Source of the DNA: Candidatus Rifleibacteriota bacterium
GTDB taxonomy: Bacteria > Muiribacteriota > Ozemobacteria > Ozemobacterales > Ozemobacteraceae
DNA length: 63,382 nucleotides
Direction: 5' to 3'
Assembly (NCBI GenBank): GCA_018818125.1
Contig: JAHISQ010000037.1
Location: forward strand, 1 to 63,382
A program made the position numbers and the translations under genes. Below, piece after piece: positions 35,457-44,225 of this stretch (positions are counted from its first letter, which is position 1; each line of letters opens with the position of its first letter). The notes under the pieces were generated by a model. The model had not been told where the DNA came from. It was given only the letters and a program-made list of their open reading frames with translations, and did no database searches.

Positions 35457-37229
35457 ATGATCAATCCAATGAAAAAGCTTCTGCTGGCTGCCAGGGCCCG
35501 TGATCGCCAGGATGTTCTTGAAGTTCTGAGACTATCTGAAACAGTGCATGTCGATCCGATAACCCCGGAGCAGGTCATAGTGCCTGCGGCCCTTAACGAA
35601 TCTATTGAAAACACTCGCAAGGTTGCTGCGCTGCTCCAGCAGCAGATAAACTCAAATCCAGCAGGTAAGCTGGCAACTCCCGGCACGCCTTCACGGCTGG
35701 TCGAAGAAGCTCAGACTCACGAAAAGACCATTCCTGTACAGCGCGACATGATACATGCTCTGCGTCAGGAACTTGAGGAGACTGTGTCCTGGGGTAATCT
35801 TGGTCTCAAAGATATCACCTGGCTCGAAAGAAACGGTCTCAAGATCGAATTCTATCGCGGTCCCCGAGCTGATGTTGGTGAAATTAAAGCCGAGCTGGTA
35901 TCCGAGCTTACGAGTTCTGGCGATTTGGCGCTATTTATAACGGCTTCACGGCAGCCGGTCAGCGTCTCTGAAAAATTTGCTCAGGTCGCCCGCCCTGCTC
36001 GAGAACCAGAAGAGATAACAGCCGAGATCAATGTTTGTCAGAAAATTATCTCTGAACAGGAACATGCGTTGGCCTGCATCGCCCTGCGCCTGACCGATAT
36101 CGAGAACTATTATAAGAAACTGCTTAATCGCAAACGCCTTGTCGAAGTTGAAACCGGCGTTCACGCTGATGAAGAAATCTTTGTGCTTACCGGCTGGTGC
36201 CCGATAGATAAGACCGGCGAGCTTGCTGCTGCCTTCGAAGAGGCTGAGCTGCCAATCGCTCTTGATTTCGGCGAACCAGTTGCTGACGATGTGCCGCCAA
36301 CCGTGCTTAAAAACCCGCTCTGGGCCAGCAGTATTCAGCCACTCTATGACTTTATGGGAGTGGTGCCGAGCTATAACGAGCCAGACACCAGTGGTCTGTT
36401 TTTGGTCATGCTCACTGTGTTTGCGTCGTTTCTTATTGCCGATGCCGGCTATGGTCTGATTGTGTTTATAGCATTGCTGGCGGCTTATAAACCGCTGGTG
36501 CAGCGCGGTGCCGATCGTAATTTCCTGCATCTTGGCATGTTCCTTTTTGGCGGCACAACCATCTATGGGCTGCTTACCAATACCTGGTTTGGTGAAACCT
36601 GGATGCTGTTCTCACGCTATGATTTCGATCCTGGCAGCGCTTCCGGAATGATAAATCTGCAGGGGTTGTGCTTCTTAATGGGTGTGTCTCATTTGACCGT
36701 AGGACACATAATGAAGGCGCGCCGGCGCAAACCCGATGTGTCGCTGCTCGGTGACGCCGGCTGGATCATGTTTCTCTGGGCCATGTATGGCGTAATATGC
36801 CAGCTTATCCTTAAACAACCTTTTGTCATGCCGTTCTCATTTATTATGCCGCTGTTCAAGATCTCGATGGTACTGATTCTGTTGTTCACAGAGCCATCGC
36901 TCAACCCGCTCAAGTGTATTCCGGCTGGTATTGGCGCAATTTTGCAGAATGCTGCGAACTGTTTTTCCGATATCGTCAGCTATATCAGACTCTGGGCAGT
37001 TGGACTTGCTGGCGGCAAGGTGGCCGGTGCTTTTAACGATATCGCCGCAATGTTGCCATCGCTGGTGTTCAAGGTGCCGATATACGTTGTCGGGCATACC
37101 ATCAATATAATTCTGGGTATTATTGCCATTCTTGCACATGGTGTGCGTTTGAATCTTCTTGAGTTTTCAAACCACCTCGAACTCGAATGGTCTGGTCGTA
37201 AGTATGATCCTTTCAAGGAAATCAAGTAA
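35457..37229 (+). CDS. ntpI: V/A-type ATPase subunit I
   Basis: The 590-residue membrane subunit of the stator. A cytoplasmic N-terminal half (about 1-300) with coiled-coil segments precedes about seven or eight membrane helices (about 320-575). Conserved parts are FDEPVADD..PT-like motif, SYNEPDTSGLF, and ILQNAANCFSDIVSYIRLWAVGLAGGKVAGAFND, where Arg in SYIRLW is the essential arginine facing the ring carboxylates. ATG with AAGGAG upstream. 25 bp before ntpK. Confidence 0.93.
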   Translation: MINPMKKLLLAARARDRQDVLEVLRLSETVHVDPITPEQVIVPAALNESIENTRKVAALLQQQINSNPAGKLATPGTPSRLVEEAQTHEKTIPVQRDMIHALRQELEETVSWGNLGLKDITWLERNGLKIEFYRGPRADVGEIKAELVSELTSSGDLALFITASRQPVSVSEKFAQVARPAREPEEITAEINVCQKIISEQEHALACIALRLTDIENYYKKLLNRKRLVEVETGVHADEEIFVLTGWCPIDKTGELAAAFEEAELPIALDFGEPVADDVPPTVLKNPLWASSIQPLYDFMGVVPSYNEPDTSGLFLVMLTVFASFLIADAGYGLIVFIALLAAYKPLVQRGADRNFLHLGMFLFGGTTIYGLLTNTWFGETWMLFSRYDFDPGSASGMINLQGLCFLMGVSHLTVGHIMKARRRKPDVSLLGDAGWIMFLWAMYGVICQLILKQPFVMPFSFIMPLFKISMVLILLFTEPSLNPLKCIPAGIGAILQNAANCFSDIVSYIRLWAVGLAGGKVAGAFNDIAAMLPSLVFKVPIYVVGHTINIILGIIAILAHGVRLNLLEFSNHLELEWSGRKYDPFKEIK

Positions 37230-37254
37230 TAAACTCTCTTAAGGAGCGAAAGAA

Positions 37255-37743
37255 ATGTTAGCAATACTGGGAAAACTCTCTCTAGGTCTGGTAATGGGTT
37301 TTGGTGGACTTGGCAGCTGCCTGGGAATCAAAGCCGCAGGCACAGCCGCCGCTGCTGGTTGGGCTAAAGAAGGCAAGGAAGGCAAGCCGCTTTCAGGTAA
37401 ATTCAGTGGTCTGGTGGGTATGCCGGTAAGTCAGACGCTTTATTGTATGATTCTTTACTTTCTGATGAGCCCCTTCGCCAGTGTGCCGGAAAATGGCGCA
37501 GTTCTTTTCGGTATAGCTGTTGGTGTCGGTTTCTGCGAATTGTTCTCTGCTTACGTGCAGGGCATTATTGGTGGCGCCGGGGTCAGAGCTCTTGTCGACA
37601 ATGGTGGCAAAGGTTTTGGTAATATAATCGTTGCCATGGGTATCGCCGAATCAGTAGGCCTGTTCGCAATGGTCGTCGGCATTCTCATTCTCAATTCACC
37701 TGTCATGATTAAAGCTGTCGAAGTCGCAGCTGTTGCTCCCTGA
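37255..37743 (+). CDS. ntpK: V/A-type ATPase membrane ring subunit K
   Basis: A 162-residue proteolipid with four membrane helices (two hairpins). The ion-binding carboxylate is E132 in MGIAESVGLF; the first hairpin lacks one. The positions that bind Na+ in Enterococcus NtpK are largely kept: M56 (Leu there), S59 (Thr), Q60 (Gln), Q102 (Gln) and E132 (Glu). This suggests Na+ coupling, inferred only from alignment. AAGGAG precedes the ATG. It ends the operon before a terminator; no F, G or C subunit gene follows. Confidence 0.93.
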   Translation: MLAILGKLSLGLVMGFGGLGSCLGIKAAGTAAAAGWAKEGKEGKPLSGKFSGLVGMPVSQTLYCMILYFLMSPFASVPENGAVLFGIAVGVGFCELFSAYVQGIIGGAGVRALVDNGGKGFGNIIVAMGIAESVGLFAMVVGILILNSPVMIKAVEVAAVAP

Positions 37744-37774
37744 TCTAGTTTTTGACTGGTCGTTTGTGCAACTC

Positions 37775-37803
37775 AGGCCGGCTCCTATGCCGGCCTGCTT
37801 TAT
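37775..37803 (+). terminator. Terminator of the V/A-ATPase operon
   Basis: AGGCCGGC-TCCTAT-GCCGGCCT followed by GCTTTATT. The stem is perfect and GC-rich; the T-tract is interrupted. Confidence 0.7.
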
Positions 37804-37856
37804 TGTACGCCAGTCTTGGCGCATCAAAAAATGCTGCGCGTATCCTCTGGCTGATG

Positions 37857-37865
37857 TGATATACT
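37857..37865 (+). promoter_or_regulatory. Extended -10 promoter of glmM
   Basis: TGATATACT is an extended -10 element 36 bp before the glmM start. No good -35 is seen at 16-18 bp. Confidence 0.5.
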
Positions 37866-37900
37866 GTTTAATACAGATGAATTTTCAGGAGTGCTAAACA

Positions 37901-39250
37901 ATGGCCCGACTTTTTGGAACCGATGGCGTTAGAGGCCTGGCAAACAAGTTCCCTCTCGATGGTAACACCGTTTTTCGTATTGCGCAGCTGGCAACCCGTC
38001 AGCTCATGCTCAACCACAAAAAACAGGACCGCCCCGTTTTTATAGCCAAGGATACCCGTCGCTCCGGCGACATGCTCGAACATGCTGTTGCTGCCGGTGT
38101 TGCCTCTATGGGCGCCGAAGCACGTCTTCTCGGCGTTCTACCAACGCCAGCGGTTGCCTTTGTTACTCGCGAACTGCAGGGTATGGGCGGTGTAATGCTC
38201 AGTGCTTCACACAATCCCTTTGCCGATAATGGTATTAAAATTTTTGGTCCTGATGGTTACAAGATCTCAGACGTTGTCGAAGAAATTATAGAAAAAGATC
38301 TGATTGCTGGTGGAAAGATCGATCTGCCGACTGGTGCTGAGGTCGGAACCGTGAGCCACGACGATTCTTCGGCCAGTTTCTGGCTCAGTAATCTGGCACG
38401 TGTTGCCGGCGAAAACGTTGGTTCACGTCGCCTTAAAATAGCGCTGGATTGTGCAAACGGTGCGCTTTCGCGCTGGGCGTCGAAATTCTTTGCCGATCTT
38501 GGCTACAGTGTCGATGCCATCGGTGTCAATCCCGACGGCATCAATATTAACGCTGGCTGTGGCTCTACCTGCATTTCGGCAATTCTCAATGTCATGAAAA
38601 GAGAGCATTTTGACGTTGGCTTTGCTTTTGATGGCGATGCCGACCGGGTTATCGCAATTTCGAGTGAAGGCGACATTATCGATGGCGATTTTATTCTCGC
38701 TATTACCGCCAAATATCTCAAAGATCGCGAAAAATTACCGGGCAACGCTCTGGTCACAACCGTAATGGCCAATCTTGGTCTCGACCTGGCTATGCGTAAC
38801 AACGATATCAAGGTCTTCAAGACAAGGGTTGGCGATCGCTATGTTCTTGAAGAAATGCAGAAGAACCAGGCAATTGTAGGTGGCGAACAGAGCGGTCACA
38901 TTATCCTGTCAGAGCACGCCACCACCGGCGATGGCCTGCTGACTGCCTGTAACCTTCTCAGAATCATGCGCGAAACTGGTGCGACCATCAAGGAACTCAG
39001 TGGCGTAATGAGCAAATTGCCGCAGGTGCTGGTTAACATTCGTGTTAAAACCAAAGATTTTGACAGTATTCCTGAGATTGTTGACATTATTCGTGATACC
39101 GAAAAGCGCCTGTCAGGGCGTGGTCGGCTTCTGGTGAGACCTTCCGGCACCGAAAACCTTGTAAGAGTAATGGCTGAAGGACCAGATGAAATCGAAATTA
39201 AAGGGCTGGTAGACAGTATTGCTCGAACCATCTCAAATCACCTTTGCTGA
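37901..39250 (+). CDS. glmM: Phosphoglucosamine mutase
   Basis: A 449-residue alpha-D-phosphohexomutase that makes glucosamine-1-phosphate for peptidoglycan and lipid A. FGTDGVRG at the N-terminus, phosphoserine S103 in SASHNP (101-106), the metal loop FDGDADRV and the phosphate loop RPSGTENLVRVM at the end are all present. Normal length. AGGAG precedes the ATG. The pilin-like cluster follows 4 bp after its stop. Confidence 0.95.
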   Translation: MARLFGTDGVRGLANKFPLDGNTVFRIAQLATRQLMLNHKKQDRPVFIAKDTRRSGDMLEHAVAAGVASMGAEARLLGVLPTPAVAFVTRELQGMGGVMLSASHNPFADNGIKIFGPDGYKISDVVEEIIEKDLIAGGKIDLPTGAEVGTVSHDDSSASFWLSNLARVAGENVGSRRLKIALDCANGALSRWASKFFADLGYSVDAIGVNPDGININAGCGSTCISAILNVMKREHFDVGFAFDGDADRVIAISSEGDIIDGDFILAITAKYLKDREKLPGNALVTTVMANLGLDLAMRNNDIKVFKTRVGDRYVLEEMQKNQAIVGGEQSGHIILSEHATTGDGLLTACNLLRIMRETGATIKELSGVMSKLPQVLVNIRVKTKDFDSIPEIVDIIRDTEKRLSGRGRLLVRPSGTENLVRVMAEGPDEIEIKGLVDSIARTISNHLC

Positions 39251-39254
39251 GGCC

Positions 39255-39854
39255 ATGCAAAAAGTCTGTTACAGTATACTTTGGGTAGTTTTACTGGCGT
39301 TCTTCATGCAGCAGTTTACTGGCTGTTGTGAACGTACCACTTTGCCGCCTCCCGGCCGTCCTGAAACCGTTAAAAAAGAGCCCGCACAGACGCCCGGCGA
39401 AACTCCGGAAAGTCGAACGGGAGCAATTGAGCGCCCCCTTGAGCTGCTGGAAGGAAACGGACTGAATTATTCTATAGATCAGCCTGGTCGCGCTCAGGGA
39501 AACAAAAAGCTGTCGGCTGGCGGCTCGCTTTTCGAAAGCAAATATATGCAGGGCGTTGAGCTCATGGAAAAGGGCGAATATTCAGAGGCAATCAGCCTGT
39601 TCGACGAACTTGTCAAAAAATATCCGAATACAGAAGAAGCCAGTATTGCCGAACTTTGTATTGCTGAGCTTTATTTCCGCAATAAATCAAACGATATGGC
39701 CTTGAAGATCTATCAGCGCATAGTAGAAAATTACCCGCAATCACATGCAGCCGAAAACGCGCGCGCCGGTATAGACTACCTGCAAAGTTTCGATAAACTC
39801 GCCGACGAGCATGTCTCGTCCGAAATCGAAGATCGTAAAAGGAGAGGCTACTAA
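39255..39854 (+). CDS. TPR lipoprotein
   Basis: A 199-residue protein with a lipoprotein-type signal: hydrophobic stretch and QFTGC with C24 as the acylated Cys. A Pro-rich linker follows, then TPR-like repeats from about residue 90 (YMQGVELMEKGEYSEAISLFDELVKKYPNT and a second unit). It resembles BamD/YbgF-type helical lipoproteins and pilotins. The ATG at 39255 is chosen because it follows GAGG and gives a proper signal; a TTG at 39219 would add residues that overlap glmM. Likely a helper of the following pilin genes. Confidence 0.7.
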   Translation: MQKVCYSILWVVLLAFFMQQFTGCCERTTLPPPGRPETVKKEPAQTPGETPESRTGAIERPLELLEGNGLNYSIDQPGRAQGNKKLSAGGSLFESKYMQGVELMEKGEYSEAISLFDELVKKYPNTEEASIAELCIAELYFRNKSNDMALKIYQRIVENYPQSHAAENARAGIDYLQSFDKLADEHVSSEIEDRKRRGY

Positions 39855-40321
39855 TGCGACAACGTCGCGCGTTCACCCTGATTGAGGTTTTGATGGCGGT
39901 GTTCATCATCGGCGTCGGCGTTGTGCCAGTGCTGATGATGTTTATCCAGGGCACTCGCACTGTCGAAAAAGGTGGCGTAATTCTTGAAGCTTCGATTGCT
40001 GCCCAGAATATTCTTGACCGCGCACGTAGCGACTCGTTTATCTGGAAGTCGGTGCCGGCGATTATCAATATTCCAGATCCGGCTTACCCGGAATTTACTT
40101 TGCCTGATACTTTCAGGGTGAAATATCAGGCGTCTGGTACCCTGGTTATCGAAGAGGCACCTGACCACACCGTTATCGGAACCGGTGCCAAGGAGACTAA
40201 CCTGTTGCAGCTCACGGTCATTCTTAAATGGCTGGAAAGTGGCATAGAGAAAGAGTTTCGCTTGCTCAATTACCGGGCAAATACTAATACCGTTAATCTT
40301 AAGACTTCTTCAACATTTTGA
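39854..40321 (+). CDS. Prepilin-like minor pilin (GspI/PilV-like)
   Basis: A 155-residue protein with the prepilin signature MRQRRAFTLIEVLMAVFIIGVGVV: basic leader, cleavage before Phe, Glu at +5, then a hydrophobic helix. The pilin domain is short and beta-rich with a VILKWLESG-type strand. The size and position first in a series of three suit a GspI/PilV minor pilin. ATG directly overlaps the end of the lipoprotein. Assembly machinery genes are outside the window. Confidence 0.8.
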   Translation: MRQRRAFTLIEVLMAVFIIGVGVVPVLMMFIQGTRTVEKGGVILEASIAAQNILDRARSDSFIWKSVPAIINIPDPAYPEFTLPDTFRVKYQASGTLVIEEAPDHTVIGTGAKETNLLQLTVILKWLESGIEKEFRLLNYRANTNTVNLKTSSTF

Positions 40322-40950
40322 TGAAAAAAGCACAAACAACAAATAGAGGGTTCACGCTGTTAGAACTGAGTGTCTCGGTTCTGATCGTTTCGCTTATTAT
40401 TCTGGTGCTGATTGTCGTGTTTCGCAGTAATCTTGCCACCTTTAAATGGGGGCAGCAGCACATGGAATTCAACCAGAAAATCCAACTGGTCATGAAGCAG
40501 CTGTTCACTGACTTCAAGCAGATCAATCCAATTTTGCGCCAGGACGAGGAAGGGCACATGTTTTTACAGGGCGAAAAGATCGGCGATCTTTTTCCCAACC
40601 TGGTTACTATTTTCGATAAAGACAAAGACCCTGATAATGGCGGCGAAGAGGTTGCCTTTTTTTTGACTACGTTTTCTGATATGAATCGGCGCGATCACAT
40701 CAAGTATTTTATCGACAAGAGTGAATTGATTCGGCAAAAAACCGATCACGATGGCAATGTTAAGCGCTTTGTTGTTGCTGAAAAGGTCTCAGATCTCCAT
40801 TTTACTGAAGACAGTGGTGATATCAGGCAGATCAAGATCAAGCTGACAATGACTGATCCCAAAAAACCAGAACGCTCAGAGAATCTTGACTTTGCGGTCA
40901 GACTTGAGACTGATCTGGTTTGTGTGAAGACAGTGAGGGAATATGACTGA
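40321..40950 (+). CDS. Prepilin-like minor pilin (GspJ/PilW-like)
   Basis: A 210-residue prepilin with the motif NRGFTLLELSVSVLIVSLIILVL: cleavage before Phe, Glu at +5. The C-terminal domain of about 180 residues is larger than in the preceding gene, as in GspJ/PilW. The ATG at 40321 overlaps the previous stop (TGATG); a TTG one codon upstream is possible. Its end overlaps the next gene by 8 bp. Confidence 0.8.
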   Translation: MKKAQTTNRGFTLLELSVSVLIVSLIILVLIVVFRSNLATFKWGQQHMEFNQKIQLVMKQLFTDFKQINPILRQDEEGHMFLQGEKIGDLFPNLVTIFDKDKDPDNGGEEVAFFLTTFSDMNRRDHIKYFIDKSELIRQKTDHDGNVKRFVVAEKVSDLHFTEDSGDIRQIKIKLTMTDPKKPERSENLDFAVRLETDLVCVKTVREYD

Positions 40951-41443
40951 AATTCAAGGCAAGCACAACGGTCGCCGCGGCTTTATTGCAATGCTCTCAC
41001 TTATTCTGCTGGTCGTTTTTGCCATTTTCGGTATTGCTTACTGGCTTAGCTCTCGTTTGACTACCGACATGATTTTTGCCGAATCGCAGCGCATAAAAGC
41101 GCGAAATTTTGCCCAGGCTGCGCTCGAAAAGGTTAAGATTAATATAGCAAATCAATACAACATGAACAATCATGATCTCGAATATCCGCCGCGCTACACC
41201 AGCGACCGGGTCAGCAAGGAATATAATATTCAGTTTGCTGATGGAGAGTTCAAGGTGATAACTGTTCGGCCATACGAAGAGGGTGGGCGGCGTTTCTATA
41301 ATGTGTCGCATCTCAGTAAGGGTGTTAAGATCGGGAATTACGATATATGGGAAGTCACTACCCATGGAGTGGCAAAGGCTACCGGCATAACTGCCGAACT
41401 GCGCGCCCTGATCAAGATTTATCGCGACCATGTTGTTTATTAA
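40943..41443 (+). CDS. Prepilin-like minor pilin (GspK/PilX-like)
   Basis: A 166-residue protein beginning with a basic stretch, RRGFIAMLSLILLVVFAIFGIAYWL: Gly-Phe cleavage context is present but the usual Glu at +5 is missing, as in GspK-type pseudopilins that cap the fibre. The later part is beta-rich. It overlaps the preceding gene by 8 bp, consistent with coupled translation of the V-W-X-like set. Confidence 0.75.
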   Translation: MTEIQGKHNGRRGFIAMLSLILLVVFAIFGIAYWLSSRLTTDMIFAESQRIKARNFAQAALEKVKINIANQYNMNNHDLEYPPRYTSDRVSKEYNIQFADGEFKVITVRPYEEGGRRFYNVSHLSKGVKIGNYDIWEVTTHGVAKATGITAELRALIKIYRDHVVY

Positions 41444-41467
41444 AAAACTGCATTTGAGGAGAAAGAG

Positions 41468-42784
41468 ATGAAGAAAATTCTGCCTTCTGCAGTGCTGGTG
41501 CTTGGTTTTGCTCTCTTAGTTTTCGCCAGCCCTTCGCTTTGGGCTCAGTCGTCAAATGATGCTCCGGCAGATGCTGATCTGATGTGTGCAGCTCAGGTGC
41601 ATGGCGATATTTACGGGCAACCTAAGGTCATTGATGATTTTGATGGGGACGGAATTAAAGATATTATTTTTGGTGCTACCGACGGGAAAGTGCATCTTTT
41701 TTCAACGACCGGTCGTGAAATTTTCAGACCGCCATACTGGCCTAAACAGACTGGTGGTCCGATTCTTGCCGACGTTCAACTGGCCGATCTCAATAAAGAT
41801 GGTGCAACTGAGATAATCGTGGCTTCGCAGGACGGCAAAGTCTATTGTCTCAATGCGCTTGGCCGTGAAAACTGGGTGGTTAACACCAGGGGCAAGATTC
41901 TGATTTCGGCACCCGAAATCGCTGATGTTGACGGCTCCGGGGTTCACAACCTTTTTATTGGCTCAAAGTCAGGCATGGTAAGCCGTATTGACGAGAGCGG
42001 TCGCCTCCTCTGGGAAGTCAGAATGAACACTTCAGTTTCGGCAGCGGTTGCGGTCCGTGACCTCGACGGCTCAGGAATTAAAGAGATAATCGCCAAAGAC
42101 GATGGTGGCAAGGTAATGGTCTTTAACGTCAATGGTCTGCCACAGAGTGGTTGGCCACAAGAAACCGCTCCCAACATGACCTGGCCATTCAACGTTGATG
42201 TCGGCGATGTCGACGGCGACGGCGTCAAAGAAGTTTTTACCACCACTCCCGACAAGAAGTTTGTCATGTGGAACACTCAGGGCGAGAAGTTGAACGAGTT
42301 TCCTTTATCTGACGGTGCTCACACTGCTCCGCGTTTGGCCGATCTCGATGGCGATGGCCGCGATGAATTTATTATTGCTCAAGCAGATGGCACGATAACT
42401 GTTTGTGATCGCAACGGCCGCGCCAAGGCTGGTTGGCCATTTAAAACCGGCCATGCAATTTATAATTCGCCGCGTATAATTGACATTGATGGTGATGGCC
42501 GCCCTGATCTGGTATTCACCGCCTGGAACCCGGAAGGGGTTGGCGTTAAAGCCGGATATATAATGGCTCTTTCTCGTGATGGCACCGCACTGTCTGGCTA
42601 TCCCAAATATATCGGAAAAACTGTCGCTCCACTTGCTTTTGCTGATCTCAACAACAATGGCTATCTTGAAATGATTGCTGCCGGCGGAATCAATTATACC
42701 GGTAAGCAGCTGCACGTTTTTAGAACCCGCGCCCGAAACCATATAAAAGTGGCTGTTCTCGGTCAGGAAGTTTTTTTTAAATGA
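41468..42784 (+). CDS. Secreted FG-GAP/VCBS beta-propeller protein
   Basis: A 438-residue exported protein with a signal peptide (about 1-26, ending LWAQ). Eight repeats each carry a calcium-type loop: DDFDGDGIKDI, ADLNKDGATEI, ADVDGSGVHNL, RDLDGSGIKEI, GDVDGDGVKEV, ADLDGDGRDEF, IDIDGDGRPDL and ADLNNNGYLEM. This is the FG-GAP/VCBS propeller seen in integrin-like and pilus-tip proteins. AGGAG precedes the ATG. It follows three minor-pilin genes, the place where the PilY1 tip protein lies in type IV pilus operons. It overlaps the next gene by 4 bp. Confidence 0.82.
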   Translation: MKKILPSAVLVLGFALLVFASPSLWAQSSNDAPADADLMCAAQVHGDIYGQPKVIDDFDGDGIKDIIFGATDGKVHLFSTTGREIFRPPYWPKQTGGPILADVQLADLNKDGATEIIVASQDGKVYCLNALGRENWVVNTRGKILISAPEIADVDGSGVHNLFIGSKSGMVSRIDESGRLLWEVRMNTSVSAAVAVRDLDGSGIKEIIAKDDGGKVMVFNVNGLPQSGWPQETAPNMTWPFNVDVGDVDGDGVKEVFTTTPDKKFVMWNTQGEKLNEFPLSDGAHTAPRLADLDGDGRDEFIIAQADGTITVCDRNGRAKAGWPFKTGHAIYNSPRIIDIDGDGRPDLVFTAWNPEGVGVKAGYIMALSRDGTALSGYPKYIGKTVAPLAFADLNNNGYLEMIAAGGINYTGKQLHVFRTRARNHIKVAVLGQEVFFK

Positions 42785-44139
42785 TGTCACGCTGGCTGAA
42801 ATTATTGGCTCTGCTCACGCTAATACTGGTGTTTCATTCAGATTTGAAACTGGTAAAAGCTCAGACCCAGGAAGACATCAGCGGTTTCCTGCAGCAAGGA
42901 CAGGAATGTTACAATCGCGGCGATTTGACCGGTGCAGCTCTAGAATTTGAGAACGTATTGTTGATCGATCGTCAGAATTTTTCGGCCCGGACTTGGCTGG
43001 CGCAGGTTTACATCGACCTCAAAGCGCTCGACAAGGCGCGCAAAATTCTGCGCGAAGCGGCTTTGCAGGCGCCAGATCACCCTCGAGTCGTTCAGCTCCA
43101 GAAAATGCTTGGTGAGATTACCACCTCGGTTTCGTTATTGAACATTGATCCGGTTAAAACCGAAGCGATGGCCTTGATCGGTTCCAGCACTCGTTTGCGT
43201 CGTTTTGGTCTGGTTATACCAGAAGGCAAGGTTGCTAAGGATACCAGCGAACGGGATCTGCTGGTGTTCGACGATATCGAAATCGTCGACGTAAAGCCGC
43301 GCGAGCCAGATCTTGAACTTGAAAATTATTTTGGTACTGTCAGCGGACCTCTCGCTGAGGTGTTTACTACTCTCGACCGTGAGGGTCTCAATCCAGCTCT
43401 CGATATGTATTTTTTAAAGATGTTTGCTGATCCATCTATAGGAGCGGCAGATGATAAGGGGCTTCTGGCACGTGCTGACGAGGTTTATTCTGTTAGATTT
43501 AAAGCTGATCCAAAAGACCTTGAAGCACTCTACTATTATGGAGCACTGCAATATATGAACGGCATGTATGCTTATGCCGAAGAGCTTTTCGCGCCGTTCA
43601 GAAAAAACCCAGGCGAATATGGTGCCCGTCTGACACCGTTTCTTGCCGGTATAGACAGATGGCGTGAGCAGGAAAACCATAGAGTTGCTATGCTCAGACA
43701 GGCCGAAGATGAGCGCATGGCACGTGAGGCCATGGAAAAAGAAGAAGAAGAACTCCAGAAACAAGCAGAACTTGCGCGTACCTATCGTCATCGTCGACCT
43801 GCTGATCTTGCCAGCGGCACTGCTTCGGCTACCACAGCGGTGGGAATTGCGCAAGGGCTGCATAACGAAGGTTACGACCTTTACAAACGTGGCAAACTCG
43901 ATGAAGCGCTCGAAAAATACGGGGCGGCCATGGCCGAGCACGGCGAGAATGCTGAACTTAATTATCACATGGGCCTGGCCTGGACCGATAAGGGGCTGGC
44001 CGGTGATTCATCAGCTTTTGATCGTGCTGTTGCAGCGTTCCAGCGTGTTATCAGCCTGGCGCCAGGTGATAAGCTTGCAAAAGATGCGCAGGCGATGATC
44101 AGAGATATTGACTCGGCAAAAAAGACACTTGGCGAGTAA
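42781..44139 (+). CDS. Exported TPR protein
   Basis: A 452-residue protein with a signal peptide (about 1-26, ending KAQ). TPR units occur near the start (FLQQGQECYNRGDLTGAALEFENVL and RTWLAQVYIDLKALDKARKIL) and near the end (EGYDLYKRGKLDEALEKYGAAM, YHMGLAWTDKGLA). The middle (about 130-300) is not recognised and includes a charged Glu/Gln coiled segment (about 300-330). Probably a scaffold for the pilus-like system; this is inferred from position. Start at 42781 with an ATGATG doublet. Confidence 0.75.
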   Translation: MMSRWLKLLALLTLILVFHSDLKLVKAQTQEDISGFLQQGQECYNRGDLTGAALEFENVLLIDRQNFSARTWLAQVYIDLKALDKARKILREAALQAPDHPRVVQLQKMLGEITTSVSLLNIDPVKTEAMALIGSSTRLRRFGLVIPEGKVAKDTSERDLLVFDDIEIVDVKPREPDLELENYFGTVSGPLAEVFTTLDREGLNPALDMYFLKMFADPSIGAADDKGLLARADEVYSVRFKADPKDLEALYYYGALQYMNGMYAYAEELFAPFRKNPGEYGARLTPFLAGIDRWREQENHRVAMLRQAEDERMAREAMEKEEEELQKQAELARTYRHRRPADLASGTASATTAVGIAQGLHNEGYDLYKRGKLDEALEKYGAAMAEHGENAELNYHMGLAWTDKGLAGDSSAFDRAVAAFQRVISLAPGDKLAKDAQAMIRDIDSAKKTLGE

Positions 44140-44140
44140 A

Positions 44141-44176
44141 TGACCTATAAATCGGTAGATGACCTTTATAAATCGG
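44141..44176 (+). repeat. Direct repeat upstream of the starch-binding-like gene (possible operator)
   Basis: TGACCTATAAATCGG (44141-44155) is repeated as TGACCTTTATAAATCGG (44160-44176) with a two-base insertion, about two helical turns apart. The second copy overlaps the -35 region of the promoter. Confidence 0.6.
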
Positions 44177-44194
44177 CGGTGATTGTGTTATACT
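44166..44194 (+). promoter_or_regulatory. Promoter of the starch-binding-like gene
   Basis: TTATAA (44166-44171, 4 of 6), 17 bp, TATACT (44189-44194), about 30 bp before the start. Its -35 falls in the second direct repeat. Confidence 0.55.
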
Positions 44195-44225
44195 TTCATA
44201 GTGCCAAATTTCAGGAAGCGAATTA

